Positions 1-12,666 of a stretch of 64,000 nucleotides of DNA are shown here, in pieces (the stretch's first letter is position 1; every line of letters starts with the position of its first letter). Both the position numbers and the translations under genes were made by a program. This DNA comes from JANPBY01 sp963805505 (GTDB taxonomy: Bacteria; Actinomycetota; Actinomycetes; DATJPE01): positions 558,001 to 622,000 of the forward strand of contig CAWDUP010000007.1 of the NCBI GenBank assembly GCA_963805505.1. The letters are read 5' to 3'. The notes beneath the pieces were generated by a model. It had not been told where the DNA came from. It saw only the letters and a list, made by a program, of their open reading frames with translations, and searched no databases.

Positions 1-280
1 GGGTGACGTCGGGGCTTGGCTCGGGGGCGTACGGCACCTGCTTGCGCGGCCGTCCGTCATCGCTGCGCTCGGCGCGCCAGGCCGCCCCCGTTCGGCCGGT
101 CGCGTTGGGCGAAGAACCTCCTCGCCCGCCTCTCGTCGATCCACCTCGGTCCGATCCACCTCGGTCCGATCCACCCCTCCCGGGTTTGCCGCCGCCGGGT
201 TTGCCGCCGGCCGGACGAGCCGGACCAGAGCCCGATCGCTTGCCTGGGTTGCTGCTCCCAGGCTTGTCGTCGTGAGCCAT
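1..280 (-). CDS. Partial Arg/Gly/Ser-rich protein (N-terminal 93 residues)
   Basis: An open frame begins at ATG 280-278 and stays open to the window edge, so only the N-terminus is visible. It is low complexity: Gly, Arg, Ser, Pro and Lys dominate, with repeats of GGSDR and GGKPG, then a less biased stretch (around residues 68-93) rich in charged residues. Many actinobacteria have, near tyrS and the rRNA operon, a tetratricopeptide protein whose N-terminus is an Arg/Gly-rich tail of this kind; that identity is an inference from context and the diagnostic domain would lie outside the window. The ribosome-binding site is weak (AGG about 3 nt from the ATG). The reading frame, bias and position after the rRNA terminator make it a real gene candidate. 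Confidence 0.45.
   Translation of the reverse strand, partial: MAHDDKPGSSNPGKRSGSGPARPAGGKPGGGKPGRGGSDRGGSDRGGSTRGGRGGSSPNATGRTGAAWRAERSDDGRPRKQVPYAPEPSPDVT
138..175. repeat. 15-bp tandem repeat, two full copies and one half copy
   Basis: The unit GATCCACCTCGGTCC occurs at 138-152 and 153-167, then its first eight bases again at 168-175. On the minus strand it encodes GGSDR repeats within the Arg/Gly-rich protein. A unit that is a multiple of three keeps the frame open, so copy number can change without breaking the gene. Confidence 0.85.
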
Positions 281-401
281 GTCCTGCCTATCTGTCTTGG
301 AGACCTGTGCGTCTCAGTGGCCCGGTGGCCCCGGGGACCCAGCCTTGCTGATCTGGTGAAACTCTCGCTGGTCGGTCAACTATCGCCTCGACGAGCTAGC
401 C

Positions 402-444
402 AGAAAAGCGAAGAGGGCCACCCCTGACGGGATGACCCTCTTCG
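402..444 (-). terminator. Rho-independent terminator of the rRNA operon
   Basis: Read on the minus strand just after 5S, GAAGAGGG and CCCTCTTC form a perfect 8-bp stem around a 19-nt loop that itself contains a GTCATCCC/GGGGTGGC pairing possibility. A GCTTTTCT tract follows. Position and form fit an intrinsic terminator for rrs-rrl-rrf. Confidence 0.85.
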
Positions 445-452
445 AAAGAATG

Positions 453-568
453 TCCGGCGGCGTCCTACTCTCCCACCCCGTAACCAGGGCAGTACCATCG
501 GCGCTGAAGGGCTTAGCTTCCGGGTTCGGAATGGAGCCGGGCGTTTCCCCTTCGCCATGACCGCCGAA
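453..568 (-). rRNA. rrf: 5S ribosomal RNA
   Basis: About 116 nt on the minus strand. The 5' end reads TTCGGCGGTCATGGCGAAGG and the 3' end reads GAGTAGGACGCCGCCGGAC, whose GGCGG/CCGCC ends pair to close helix I. The conserved loop CCCGGCTCCATTCCGAAC is present. It is the last gene of the operon, about 90 nt after 23S, and is followed by the terminator. Confidence 0.95.
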
Positions 569-602
569 ACTCTATTGAGATGTCAGCCGATTCCCGACCG
601 TA

Positions 603-634
603 TCTCGGGAACCACACAGTGGACGCGTAGCATC
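603..634 (-). repeat. 3' arm of the 23S pre-rRNA processing stem
   Basis: This spacer between 23S and 5S carries, on the plus strand, GAACCACACAGTGGACGCG followed by TAGCATC. The segment just upstream of 23S (3781-3810) carries nearly the same sequence on the minus strand. The two are therefore inverted and pair in the transcript to enclose 23S, as expected for an RNase III processing stem. Confidence 0.8.
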
Positions 635-659
635 CCCAACCTTAAAGGTTGGGAAAAGT

Positions 660-3774
<3,115 letters not shown>

Positions 3775-3780
3775 CACAAA

Positions 3781-3810
3781 GATGCTCGCGTCCACTGTGT
3801 AGTTCTCAAG
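3781..3810 (-). repeat. 5' arm of the 23S pre-rRNA processing stem, with boxA-like motif
   Basis: On the minus strand it reads CTTGAGAACTACACAGTGG then ACGCGAGCATC. It pairs with 603-634 over about 28 positions: two or three U-G pairs and one bulged base. The CTTGAGAAC part resembles the conserved actinobacterial rRNA leader element linked to antitermination. Confidence 0.8.
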
Positions 3811-3920
3811 GTACGGGCGGAGAGCCGGCCCCGAACCACCGCGTACTCGAAGTCTCGAGTCGTCCGGTGGGGGTCGGTCCCGCAGAAGGTGAGCAAAGCC
3901 TGGATGTCCAGGACCTGGCC

Positions 3921-3951
3921 CGTTCCCTCAGGACCCAACAGCGTGCCTGGG
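3921..3951 (-). repeat. 3' arm of the 16S pre-rRNA processing stem
   Basis: The plus strand has CCCTCAGGACCCAACAGCG then TGCC. The 16S leader at 5824-5849 carries CCTTGAGAACTCAACAGCG then TGCC on the minus strand. As inverted copies flanking 16S they can pair over about 25 bp including G-U pairs. Confidence 0.75.
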
Positions 3952-4121
3952 CCGCCTCACTCACTTCCGCACTGTTCCTCCCGCCAAAGGCAGGTGTACT
4001 AGGTGTGGTCGCGGGTGCGACGGCCTACTGGTCAATGTTCCACCCTTGAGCACCATCTCAGGGACGAACGCCCTGAGCATGGTTTTGGACCGACCAGCGC
4101 GAGGCTGACCGGCCAAATGCT

Positions 4122-5644
<1,523 letters not shown>

Positions 5645-5823
5645 AAATGTCTTTGGGTGTGTCGGCAGAACCGGCACAAGACACGGAAAAGTGATACTGG
5701 CCTGAGCAGACGAGCTGATCGTATTCGTCTGTCAAACCAAAAGGAATTCTGTCCCGAAGATGCGCACACAACGAATGTTGCGCCGCCTCCCTGCGGGGAC
5801 AGGGTTGTTTGGCATTGACTTTC

Positions 5824-5849
5824 GGCACGCTGTTGAGTTCTCAAGGAGC
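5824..5849 (-). promoter_or_regulatory. 16S leader element and 5' arm of the processing stem
   Basis: On the minus strand it reads GCTCCTTGAGAACTCAACAG followed by CGTGCC. This element recurs in actinobacterial rRNA leaders. It pairs with 3921-3951, so the same bases may serve both antitermination and 16S processing. Confidence 0.7.
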
Positions 5850-5902
5850 GGGCGCGCACCAAGACCGCGACCAATCGGTCCGGTTCTCGGGGCAACTGCT
5901 CA

Positions 5903-5931
5903 AATCTAGCGGAGCCGTACGAACCGGTCAA
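5903..5931 (-). promoter_or_regulatory. Main rRNA promoter, proximal
   Basis: On the minus strand: -35 TTGACC (5931-5926), a 17-bp spacer, and -10 TAGATT (5908-5903). This is a near-consensus housekeeping promoter, with a predicted start near 5896 and a leader of about 250 nt before mature 16S. Confidence 0.8.
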
Positions 5932-6069
5932 ATCCGATCCGTGACGGCATCCTCACCCCACGCGACTGATGTCCTCCCCCGGGGCGAGCCGGTGGAGGAC
6001 GGGTCCTCGAAGAGTGGTCCGCGGGATCAGCTGCCGTCTCGGCCTCCGACTCCCTCGCGGGCAGGTGGA

Positions 6070-6099
6070 ACAGTACGTGACGCGTGGACCGGGGAGCAA
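6070..6099 (-). promoter_or_regulatory. Upstream rRNA promoter candidate
   Basis: On the minus strand: TTGCTC (6099-6094), 18-bp spacer, TACTGT (6075-6070). Actinobacterial rRNA operons often carry tandem promoters; this one lies about 170 bp upstream of the stronger promoter. Confidence 0.5.
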
Positions 6100-6191
6100 A
6101 TCGGGTCTTCCACCGGAGTGTTTTCGCAGGTCACTGGGCGATCCGGACGATCCAAGCGACCCGGCCGACCGAGGCGACCCCGGGCCGATGG

Positions 6192-7496
6192 TCAGCCGCG
6201 GATCGCCCCGCCCATCGTCTTCTTGCCCCGTCGCAGCACGGCGTAACGCCCGTGCAGCCAGTCCCCGTCGGTCAGCGCAGCATCGATGTCCGTGATCCGT
6301 GCGTTGTTCAGATAGGCCCCGCCGTCCTCGATCGCCCGACGGGCCGCGGAGCGGGACACCACCAGGCCGCTGTCGGTCAGCAGATCGATGACTGTGGGCG
6401 AGGTCGCCGGGCTGACTTCGACGTGCGGAGCCTCGCGAAGCGCCGCTTCCAGCGTCTCCGGCCCAAGATCGGCTAGATCGCCTTGACCGAACAACGCTCG
6501 GCCGGCCGCTACGGCCTGGGCGCAGGCCACCTCGCCGTGCACCAGTGTCGTCAGCTCGTCGGCCAGCGCACGTTGCGCCTCGCGGGCAGCCGGTCGCTCG
6601 GCAGTGGCGGCCTCCAGGGCCTCGACCTCTGCCTTGGAGCGGAACGACAGGATCCTCAGGTACGACCCGATGTCCCGGTCGTCGCTGTTGAGCCAGTACT
6701 GGTGAAAGGCATACGGCGATGTCATCGTGGGGTCGAGCCACAAGGCGCCGCCCTCGGTCTTGCCGAACTTCGTCCCATCGGCGCGGGTCAGCAGCGGGGT
6801 GGCGAAGGAATGGACCGACACGCCCTCGACGCGATGGATGAGGTCAAGGCCGGCCGTGAGGTTTCCCCACTGGTCACTGCCACCGAACTGCAGCGTGCAG
6901 CCGTGCCTGCGGTACAGCTCGAGGAAGTCGAGGCCTTGCAGGATCTGATAGCTGAACTCCGTGTAGGAGATGCCTTGCTCTGACGCGAGACGAGCCGCGA
7001 CCGCGTCCTTCGTGATCATCTTGTTGACCCGGAAGTGCTTGCCGATGTCGCGAAGGAACTCGATCGCCGAAAGCGGCGCGGTCCAATCGAGGTTGTTCAC
7101 CAGCTCTGCGGCGTTGTCGCCCGAAAAACTCAGGAAAGGCGCTATCTGGGCCTTGATCCGCTCGACCCACCCAGCCACGACCTCCGGTGCGTTGAGGACG
7201 CGCTCCGCGGTCGGTCTCGGGTCGCCGATCAGCCCGGTCGAGCCGCCCACCAGTGCGAGTGGACGATGGCCGGCCCGCTGCAGCCTTCTTGCCGTGATGA
7301 CCTGGACCAGATGTCCGTGATGCAGGCTCGGGGCCGAGGGGTCGAAGCCGACGTAGAACGTCACCGGCCCGGCCGCAAGCGCCGCGCGCAGCTCGGTCTC
7401 ATCGGTCGACAGGGCGAGCAAGCCTCGCCACTGAAGCTCATCGAAGAGATCAGCGAACTCGGGCGCATCGGGCCGGGCTTGGGTCACGCGCAGCAT
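6192..7496 (-). CDS. tyrS: Tyrosyl-tRNA synthetase
   Basis: A class I aminoacyl-tRNA synthetase that charges tRNA-Tyr. The HIGH-type motif is HHGH at residues 59-62, and the KMSKS-type loop is KFGKT at 243-247. The tyrosine pocket signature YQILQGLD lies at 183-190. A C-terminal S4 RNA-binding domain covers about 370-430. The 434-residue length is normal for bacterial TyrRS. ATG at 7496 directly follows GGGAAGG with no spacing; a GTG at 7487 lies 9 nt after the same purine tract and may be the true start. It is divergent from the glycosylase gene (63 bp apart) and lies upstream of the rRNA operon on the same strand. Confidence 0.95.
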   Translation of the reverse strand: MLRVTQARPDAPEFADLFDELQWRGLLALSTDETELRAALAAGPVTFYVGFDPSAPSLHHGHLVQVITARRLQRAGHRPLALVGGSTGLIGDPRPTAERVLNAPEVVAGWVERIKAQIAPFLSFSGDNAAELVNNLDWTAPLSAIEFLRDIGKHFRVNKMITKDAVAARLASEQGISYTEFSYQILQGLDFLELYRRHGCTLQFGGSDQWGNLTAGLDLIHRVEGVSVHSFATPLLTRADGTKFGKTEGGALWLDPTMTSPYAFHQYWLNSDDRDIGSYLRILSFRSKAEVEALEAATAERPAAREAQRALADELTTLVHGEVACAQAVAAGRALFGQGDLADLGPETLEAALREAPHVEVSPATSPTVIDLLTDSGLVVSRSAARRAIEDGGAYLNNARITDIDAALTDGDWLHGRYAVLRRGKKTMGGAIRG

Positions 7497-7559
7497 CCTT
7501 CCCTACTCTTGCCCGACATCCATGGCGGGACGCATGCGACGGCATGGCAACCTGTCATC

Positions 7560-8210
7560 GTGCTCGATCTCGCCGGCCGTCCTGAGGTCGTCGCGAACAG
7601 GCTGCTCGGGGCTCACCTGATCGTTGCAGCCGATGTGGGTACCTGCATGCTGCGGATCACCGAGACGGAGGCGTACGGCGGCGCCGGAGATCCAGCATCA
7701 CACGCCTTTCGTGGGCCGACCAGACGCAACGAGACCATGTTCGGTCCCCCAGGTCGGCTCTACGTCTACCGCTCGCACGGCTTGCACTGGTGCTGCAACA
7801 TCACCGTGGGCGCCACGGGTGACCCGATGGCGGTGCTGCTGCGCTCGGGCGAGGTCGTCGGAGGCGTCGAGCTGGCGAGGGGTCGCCGTCCTGGAGTGAC
7901 AGACGTCCGGCTGGCCAGCGGACCCGGCAACCTCACAAAGGCGTTGGGCATCACGGGTGCGGACGACGGCGCGCCGATCTGGATCCACGCAGCCGTCCCC
8001 GAGGAGGGACGCCAAACAGTCGCACGGCTCCAGCTGGTGGCTTCTCGGCTACGACCGCGAAAGGGACGCGGTCCCCGGGTTGGGGTGTCGGTCGCCGCCG
8101 ATGTCCCATGGCGGTTCTTCGTCCCCGACGACCCGACGGTGAGCAGCTACCGCAGAAGCCCGCGAGCCCCACGCGCGGCTGATCCCAGTGCTCACGCGCC
8201 TGGGGTCTGA
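7560..8210 (+). CDS. mpg: 3-methyladenine DNA glycosylase, AAG/MPG type
   Basis: A base-excision repair enzyme that removes alkylated purines. Of 216 residues, the ITETEAYGG motif (33-41) carries the catalytic Glu of this family, and VYRSHGLHWCCN (69-80) and LASGPGNLTKALG are further family signatures. The GTG at 7560 is chosen because homology begins at once (LDLAGRPEVV) and no ATG is in frame nearby; its ribosome-binding site is poor. The gene is convergent with argH and the two coding ends overlap by 19 bp. It is one of few plus-strand genes in this half of the window. Confidence 0.9.
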   Translation: MLDLAGRPEVVANRLLGAHLIVAADVGTCMLRITETEAYGGAGDPASHAFRGPTRRNETMFGPPGRLYVYRSHGLHWCCNITVGATGDPMAVLLRSGEVVGGVELARGRRPGVTDVRLASGPGNLTKALGITGADDGAPIWIHAAVPEEGRQTVARLQLVASRLRPRKGRGPRVGVSVAADVPWRFFVPDDPTVSSYRRSPRAPRAADPSAHAPGV

Positions 8211-9616
8211 CCCAGGGAAGCCCTCAGCACCGCCAGCTGCTCCCGAACCCGGTTCGGGGCCGTACCACCGAATGCCGACCGCGATGCCAATGATCCCTCT
8301 ACGGTGAGAACCGAGCGCACCTCCGGCGTTAGGTGCGCCGAGACGGCCGCGAGCTCATCGTCGCTGAGCTCTTGGAGATCGACGTCGCGAGCCTCAGCCG
8401 CTTGGACGAATGCACCAGCGATCTCGTGTGCCTCGCTGAACGGAACCCCTTGCCGCACCAACCACTCTGCGGCGTCAGTTGCCAGGGCATAGCCCTGCGG
8501 CGCGGCTGCGGCCATGACCTCCGTGTCGAAGCTCAGCGTCGCCACACACCCGGTGAGCGCCGGCAGCACCAACAGCAGCGTTGCGACGGAGTCGAACACC
8601 GGCTCTTTGTCCTCTTGCAGGTCGCGGTTGTAGGCGAACGGCATTCCCTTCAGAGCGACCAGCAGACCCGTCAGGTTGCCGATGAGGCGTCCGGCCTTGC
8701 CGCGAGCGAGCTCGGCGACGTCCGGATTCTTCTTCTGCGGCATGATCGAGCTGCCGGTCGAATATGCGTCGTCCAATCTCGCCCAGCCGAACTCTCGCGA
8801 GGTCCACAGGCAGATCTCCTCGCCGAGCCGTGACAGATGAACGCCGATCATCGCGGCGCAGAACAAGAACTCGGCCACGAAGTCGCGGTCGCTCACGGCA
8901 TCGATGGAGTTGGGGACGGCATCGCTGAAGCCGAGCTCCAGCGCCGTCGCCTTCGGGTCGAGCGGCAAGGATGACCCGGCAAGAGCACCTGCCCCGAGAG
9001 GCGACAGGTCCGTGCGCCGGCCCCAGTCCGCCAGCCGATCGACGTCGCGCTGAAATGCATGGATGTGCTTGGCCAGCTCGTGCGCAAAGCTCACCGGTTG
9101 GGCATGTTGCAGGTGGGTGAAGCCAGGCGCCGCCGTCTCGACGTGCGCGTCGGCCTGGTCAAGCAAGGCGTGTTGCAGCTCCCGTACTTCTTCGCTGATC
9201 TGCTGAGCGTGCTCACGCAGATAGAGGCGTAAGTCGGTGGCCACCTGGTCGTTGCGGCTTCGCCCCGCGCGGAGCTTGCCGCCCAGCGCCCCCAGCCTCT
9301 CCACGAGGCCCCGCTCGAGCGCCGTATGGACGTCCTCGTCGGCAACTGTCGGTGTGAAGCTGCCGTCGAGGACTGCCACTTCCAACGACGTGAGCGCCTC
9401 GAGCAGCTGGTCGAGCTCCGCCTCGTCGAGCAGTCCCGCCCGATGCAGGACCCGCGCATGGGCACGAGACGCGGTCAGGTCATAGGGAGCAAGCACCCAG
9501 TCGAAGTGCACGGACACCGACAACGCGGACAAGGCATCAGACGGGCCGGCTGCAAACCGGCCACCCCACAACCGCTTGGTCTCGACCTCGCCGGATGCAG
9601 GGGGGTGCTCAGGCAC
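8192..9616 (-). CDS. argH: Argininosuccinate lyase
   Basis: Splits argininosuccinate into arginine and fumarate, the last step of arginine synthesis. A 474-residue fumarase/aspartase-superfamily protein. The signature GSSIMPQKKNPD is at 288-299 and the catalytic histidine region THLQHAQ at 167-173. The start is GTG and overlaps the end of argG by 8 nt, so it is probably translated by coupling. It is the last gene of the arg operon and its 3' end overlaps the converging mpg gene. Confidence 0.96.
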   Translation of the reverse strand: MPEHPPASGEVETKRLWGGRFAAGPSDALSALSVSVHFDWVLAPYDLTASRAHARVLHRAGLLDEAELDQLLEALTSLEVAVLDGSFTPTVADEDVHTALERGLVERLGALGGKLRAGRSRNDQVATDLRLYLREHAQQISEEVRELQHALLDQADAHVETAAPGFTHLQHAQPVSFAHELAKHIHAFQRDVDRLADWGRRTDLSPLGAGALAGSSLPLDPKATALELGFSDAVPNSIDAVSDRDFVAEFLFCAAMIGVHLSRLGEEICLWTSREFGWARLDDAYSTGSSIMPQKKNPDVAELARGKAGRLIGNLTGLLVALKGMPFAYNRDLQEDKEPVFDSVATLLLVLPALTGCVATLSFDTEVMAAAAPQGYALATDAAEWLVRQGVPFSEAHEIAGAFVQAAEARDVDLQELSDDELAAVSAHLTPEVRSVLTVEGSLASRSAFGGTAPNRVREQLAVLRASLGQTPGA

Positions 9617-10817
9617 CTGTGACCTCGCCGAGATCGCGGCGGGCCGCCATCTTCGATGGCAACCCCCACAGCTCGACGAAGCCCTTGGACAGGGACTGGT
9701 CGAAACTGTCCCCCTCGTCGTAGGTGGCCAAGTTGAAGTCGTACAGGGCCGCCGCGCTTCGCCGTCCGGAAACCACGGCCCGACCTCCCTGCAGCGTCAG
9801 TCGCACCTCCCCCGACACGTGCTCGTTCACTTCGTCGATGAAATGGTCGAGCGCCCGCTTGAGCGGGCTGAACCACAGCCCGTCGTAGACCAGTTCGCTC
9901 CAACGCTGCTCCACCTGGCGCTTGAACCGGGCCAGGTCACGTTCCACCGTGACGTTCTCGAGCTCGGCGTGAGCGGCGATCAGGGCCAACGCCGCAGGCG
10001 CCTCGTAGACCTCACGGCTCTTGATACCGACGAGTCGGTCCTCGACCAGATCGATGCGACCCACCCCCTGAGCCCCTGCGCGGGCGTTGAGCTCCACGAT
10101 CACGTCGAGCATCGACAGCTTGCGGCCGTCGAGGGCCACCGGCATCCCGCGGTCAAAGGTGATCACCACCTCGTCAGGCTCGCGAGGCACCGCCGGGTCG
10201 GCTGTGTAGGTGTAGACCTCCTCGGTTGGCGCGTTCCAGATGTCTTCGAGGAAACCGGTCTCGACGGCCCGTCCCCAGACGTTTTGATCGATGGAGAACG
10301 GGTTCTTCTTGGTGGTCTCTATCGGGAGGCTGTTGGCCTCCGCGTAGTCGATGGCCTTGTCGCGGGTGAGGGCGAGGTCACGGACGGGCGCCAGGCACCG
10401 CAGGTCCGGCGCCAAGGCGCCGATTCCGACCTCGAAGCGCACTTGGTCATTGCCCTTGCCCGTGCAGCCATGAGCGACGACGGAGGCGCCATGCTTGCGG
10501 GCGGCGGCAACCAGATGCTTGACGATGACTGGACGGGAGATGGCCGAGACCAGCGGATAGCGATCCATGTAGAGCGCGTTGGCCTTCAGAGCCGGCAGGC
10601 AGTAGCCCTCGGCGAACTCGTCGCGTGCGTCGGCCACCTCAGCCTCCACCGCCCCGCAGGCGAGTGCGCGTTCGCGGATGACCTCGAGATCCTCGCCGCC
10701 TTGACCGACGTCAGCGGCCACCGCGATGACCTCGGCGCCGGTGGCCTCGGCGATCCAACCGATGCCCACCGAGGTGTCCAGGCCACCTGAATAGGCAAGA
10801 ACAACGCGCTCTTTCAC
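9609..10817 (-). CDS. argG: Argininosuccinate synthase
   Basis: Condenses citrulline and aspartate using ATP. A 402-residue protein with the PP-loop AYSGGLDTS at 8-16 and the family segments HGCTGKGNDQVRFE and TKKNPFSIDQNVWGR. The start GTG follows AAGGAGA by 6 nt; this ribosome-binding site lies inside argR, and the GTG overlaps the argR stop (GTGA). It lies between argR and argH in the operon. Confidence 0.97.
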   Translation of the reverse strand: MKERVVLAYSGGLDTSVGIGWIAEATGAEVIAVAADVGQGGEDLEVIRERALACGAVEAEVADARDEFAEGYCLPALKANALYMDRYPLVSAISRPVIVKHLVAAARKHGASVVAHGCTGKGNDQVRFEVGIGALAPDLRCLAPVRDLALTRDKAIDYAEANSLPIETTKKNPFSIDQNVWGRAVETGFLEDIWNAPTEEVYTYTADPAVPREPDEVVITFDRGMPVALDGRKLSMLDVIVELNARAGAQGVGRIDLVEDRLVGIKSREVYEAPAALALIAAHAELENVTVERDLARFKRQVEQRWSELVYDGLWFSPLKRALDHFIDEVNEHVSGEVRLTLQGGRAVVSGRRSAAALYDFNLATYDEGDSFDQSLSKGFVELWGLPSKMAARRDLGEVTGA

Positions 10818-11371
10818 GGGGTATCTCCTTCTGCGGAATCTGCATGACGGCTTGCGCCGGGTCGGTCGGGAGGCGGTGCTCCGACCAGGTCGAGCAGCTG
10901 CTGGGCCACGGTGGCCCCGCCGGACGGGTCTCGGGTGACCATGAAGATCGTGTCGTCGCCGGCGACGGTGCCTATCACGTCGGGGACCACGGTGTGATCG
11001 ATGGCGGATGCGAGGAACTGCGCTGCCCCCGGTGGGGTTCGGAGCACGACCATGTTGGCGCTGGAGTCGACGCTGACCAACACGTCCTCACAGCGCCTGC
11101 GCAACCGTTCGACGGCCGACGCCTCGAGGACCGCCGCGCGCGCCGTCGGGTCTCCGCCCTCGCCCTGCACCGCGTAGACCAGCGAACCGTCCTCGGCGCG
11201 GACCTTCACCGCACCAAGCTCGTCGAGATCGCGTGACAGGGTGGCTTGCGTCACCTTGAGGCCGTCCTTGGCCAACAGCTCAACCAGGTCACCCTGTGAT
11301 CGCACCGGTTCGCGCTCCAGCAAGTCGATGATCCGCTGGTGGCGGGCTGCCTTGGTCGGCAGGATCGTCAT
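10814..11371 (-). CDS. argR: Arginine repressor
   Basis: A transcription factor that, with arginine bound, represses arginine genes. 185 residues. The N-terminal winged-helix domain (about 1-75) contains SQGDLVELLAKDGLKVTQATLSRD split over two helices, and the C-terminal domain contains the oligomerisation and arginine-binding segment IDHTVVPDVIGTVAGDDTI (about 124-142). A C-terminal tail of about 20 polar residues follows. ATG at 11371 overlaps the argD stop (ATGA). Its place directly after argD is notable because argF often stands between them in actinobacteria. Its likely target is the dyad before argC. Confidence 0.95.
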   Translation of the reverse strand: MTILPTKAARHQRIIDLLEREPVRSQGDLVELLAKDGLKVTQATLSRDLDELGAVKVRAEDGSLVYAVQGEGGDPTARAAVLEASAVERLRRRCEDVLVSVDSSANMVVLRTPPGAAQFLASAIDHTVVPDVIGTVAGDDTIFMVTRDPSGGATVAQQLLDLVGAPPPDRPGASRHADSAEGDTP

Positions 11372-12666
11372 GACCGCACCGTGACGTCGGCAACGGTGGC
11401 CGCGTCCAAGATCCGGGGCAGCGCGGCGGTGAATCTGTCGACCTCGGCACCGGTGATGACCAGTGGAGGCGCCAGCCGGATGACATCGGCGCGTACGGCG
11501 TTGACCAGGTAACCCTCGTCGCGGGCGGCCGACTCGACGACAGCAGCCACGGGCTGGCTGAGCAGCAGCGCACGCCACAGTCCGCTGCCGCGGTGTCCCG
11601 CGACGAGCGGATGGACCAGCGCTGCCAGGGCGTCCGCCAGCCGGTCGCCGACACCGTTCACGTGGGCGAGCAGACCCTGGCGCTCGATCGTGTCGATGAC
11701 GGCCAACGCGGCAGCGCACGTCACTGGGTTGCCCCCGAACGTCGAGCCATGGTCGCCGGCGACGAACAGCTCGCCGGCCGCACCGATCCCGAGGCAAGCG
11801 CCAATGGGCAAACCGCCACCAAGTCCTTTGGCCAAAGTGATGACGTCGGGCAGAACACCCTGCGCGGTAGAGGCAAACCAGTTGCCGGTGCGACCGATCC
11901 CGCTCTGGACCTCGTCGGCGACCAGGAGTGCTCCGACTCTGTCGCAGGCCGCTCGAGCCGCAGCGAGATACCCATCGGGTGGGACGATGACCCCACCTTC
12001 TCCCTGGATCGGCTCGAGAATCACGCCGGCCACGGTCTCGTCGATCGCGGCGGAGAGAGCCTCCGCGTCGCCGTAGGGCACGAAAGTCACCGGGCCGGGC
12101 AGCGGCTCGAAGGGCTCTCGTTTGGCCGGGATCCCGGTCACCGACAGGGCGCCCAGGCTGCGCCCGTGGAAGCCACCCTCGGCGGCGACGATCCGCAGCT
12201 TCGCGCCGGTCGGGTCGCTGGCCCAGCCGTGCTTGCGCACCAGTTTGAGCGCAGCTTCGTTGGCGCTCGCCCCGTCCTGACAGAAGAAGACGCGCGCCTC
12301 AGCGCCGCGGGCCTCGCGTTGTAGCAAGGCAACGAGGCGTTCGGCCAGCCGTACGCCTGGTTCGTGGATCGCCAGATTGCTCGTGTGGGCGAGCGTCGCG
12401 ACCTGTTGACTCACCGCGTCCACCATCGCCGGGTGCGCGTGGCCGAGTGCGGAGACCGCAATGCCACCGACCAGATCGAGGTAGGCCCTCCCGTCCGCAT
12501 CCCACACGGTGCAGCCGGACCCCCTGACCAGTGCCACCGACGGCGTCCCGTAGTTGGGCATCATCACCGAGTCCCAGCGCCGAGCCAGCCCCTGGTATGC
12601 CGTTGCGTCCGAGGCAGGGTGCGCTATAGCCCCCACTTGCTCGGACGCAAGTGACCGGGCTGTCAT
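11368..12666 (-). CDS. argD: Acetylornithine aminotransferase
   Basis: A class III PLP aminotransferase that makes N-acetylornithine from the semialdehyde with glutamate as amino donor. 432 residues. The PLP lysine is in ITLAKGLGGGLPIGA (about 276-290), preceded by the conserved Asp of LLVADEVQSGIGRTG. An N-terminal extension of about 25 residues precedes the usual fold. It overlaps argB upstream and argR downstream by 4 nt each, so tight coupling is likely. Confidence 0.96.
   Translation of the reverse strand: MTARSLASEQVGAIAHPASDATAYQGLARRWDSVMMPNYGTPSVALVRGSGCTVWDADGRAYLDLVGGIAVSALGHAHPAMVDAVSQQVATLAHTSNLAIHEPGVRLAERLVALLQREARGAEARVFFCQDGASANEAALKLVRKHGWASDPTGAKLRIVAAEGGFHGRSLGALSVTGIPAKREPFEPLPGPVTFVPYGDAEALSAAIDETVAGVILEPIQGEGGVIVPPDGYLAAARAACDRVGALLVADEVQSGIGRTGNWFASTAQGVLPDVITLAKGLGGGLPIGACLGIGAAGELFVAGDHGSTFGGNPVTCAAALAVIDTIERQGLLAHVNGVGDRLADALAALVHPLVAGHRGSGLWRALLLSQPVAAVVESAARDEGYLVNAVRADVIRLAPPLVITGAEVDRFTAALPRILDAATVADVTVRS

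Larger units (their letters stand above)
5645..6191 (-). other. rRNA leader and upstream regulatory region, no gene
   Basis: A stretch of about 550 bp between tyrS and 16S. It holds the transcribed 16S leader (to about 5896), two sigma-70-like promoters (5903-5931 and 6070-6099) and the leader arm of the 16S processing stem. I see no protein-coding signal in it. Confidence 0.75.

Noticed and set aside
5700..5760. A third rRNA promoter at TTGACA near 5736-5741 (minus strand)
   Set aside because: The -35 sequence is perfect, but no acceptable -10 box occurs at 16-19 bp.
5953..6741. A 262-codon frame on the minus strand over the tyrS 3' end
   Set aside because: Arg/Gly/Pro-rich product typical of shadow frames in high-GC DNA; tyrS occupies the same bases with clear motifs.
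9576..10790. A 404-codon plus-strand frame opposite argG
   Set aside because: Antisense shadow of argG; no ribosome-binding site or domain, and similar long antisense frames appear opposite most genes here.
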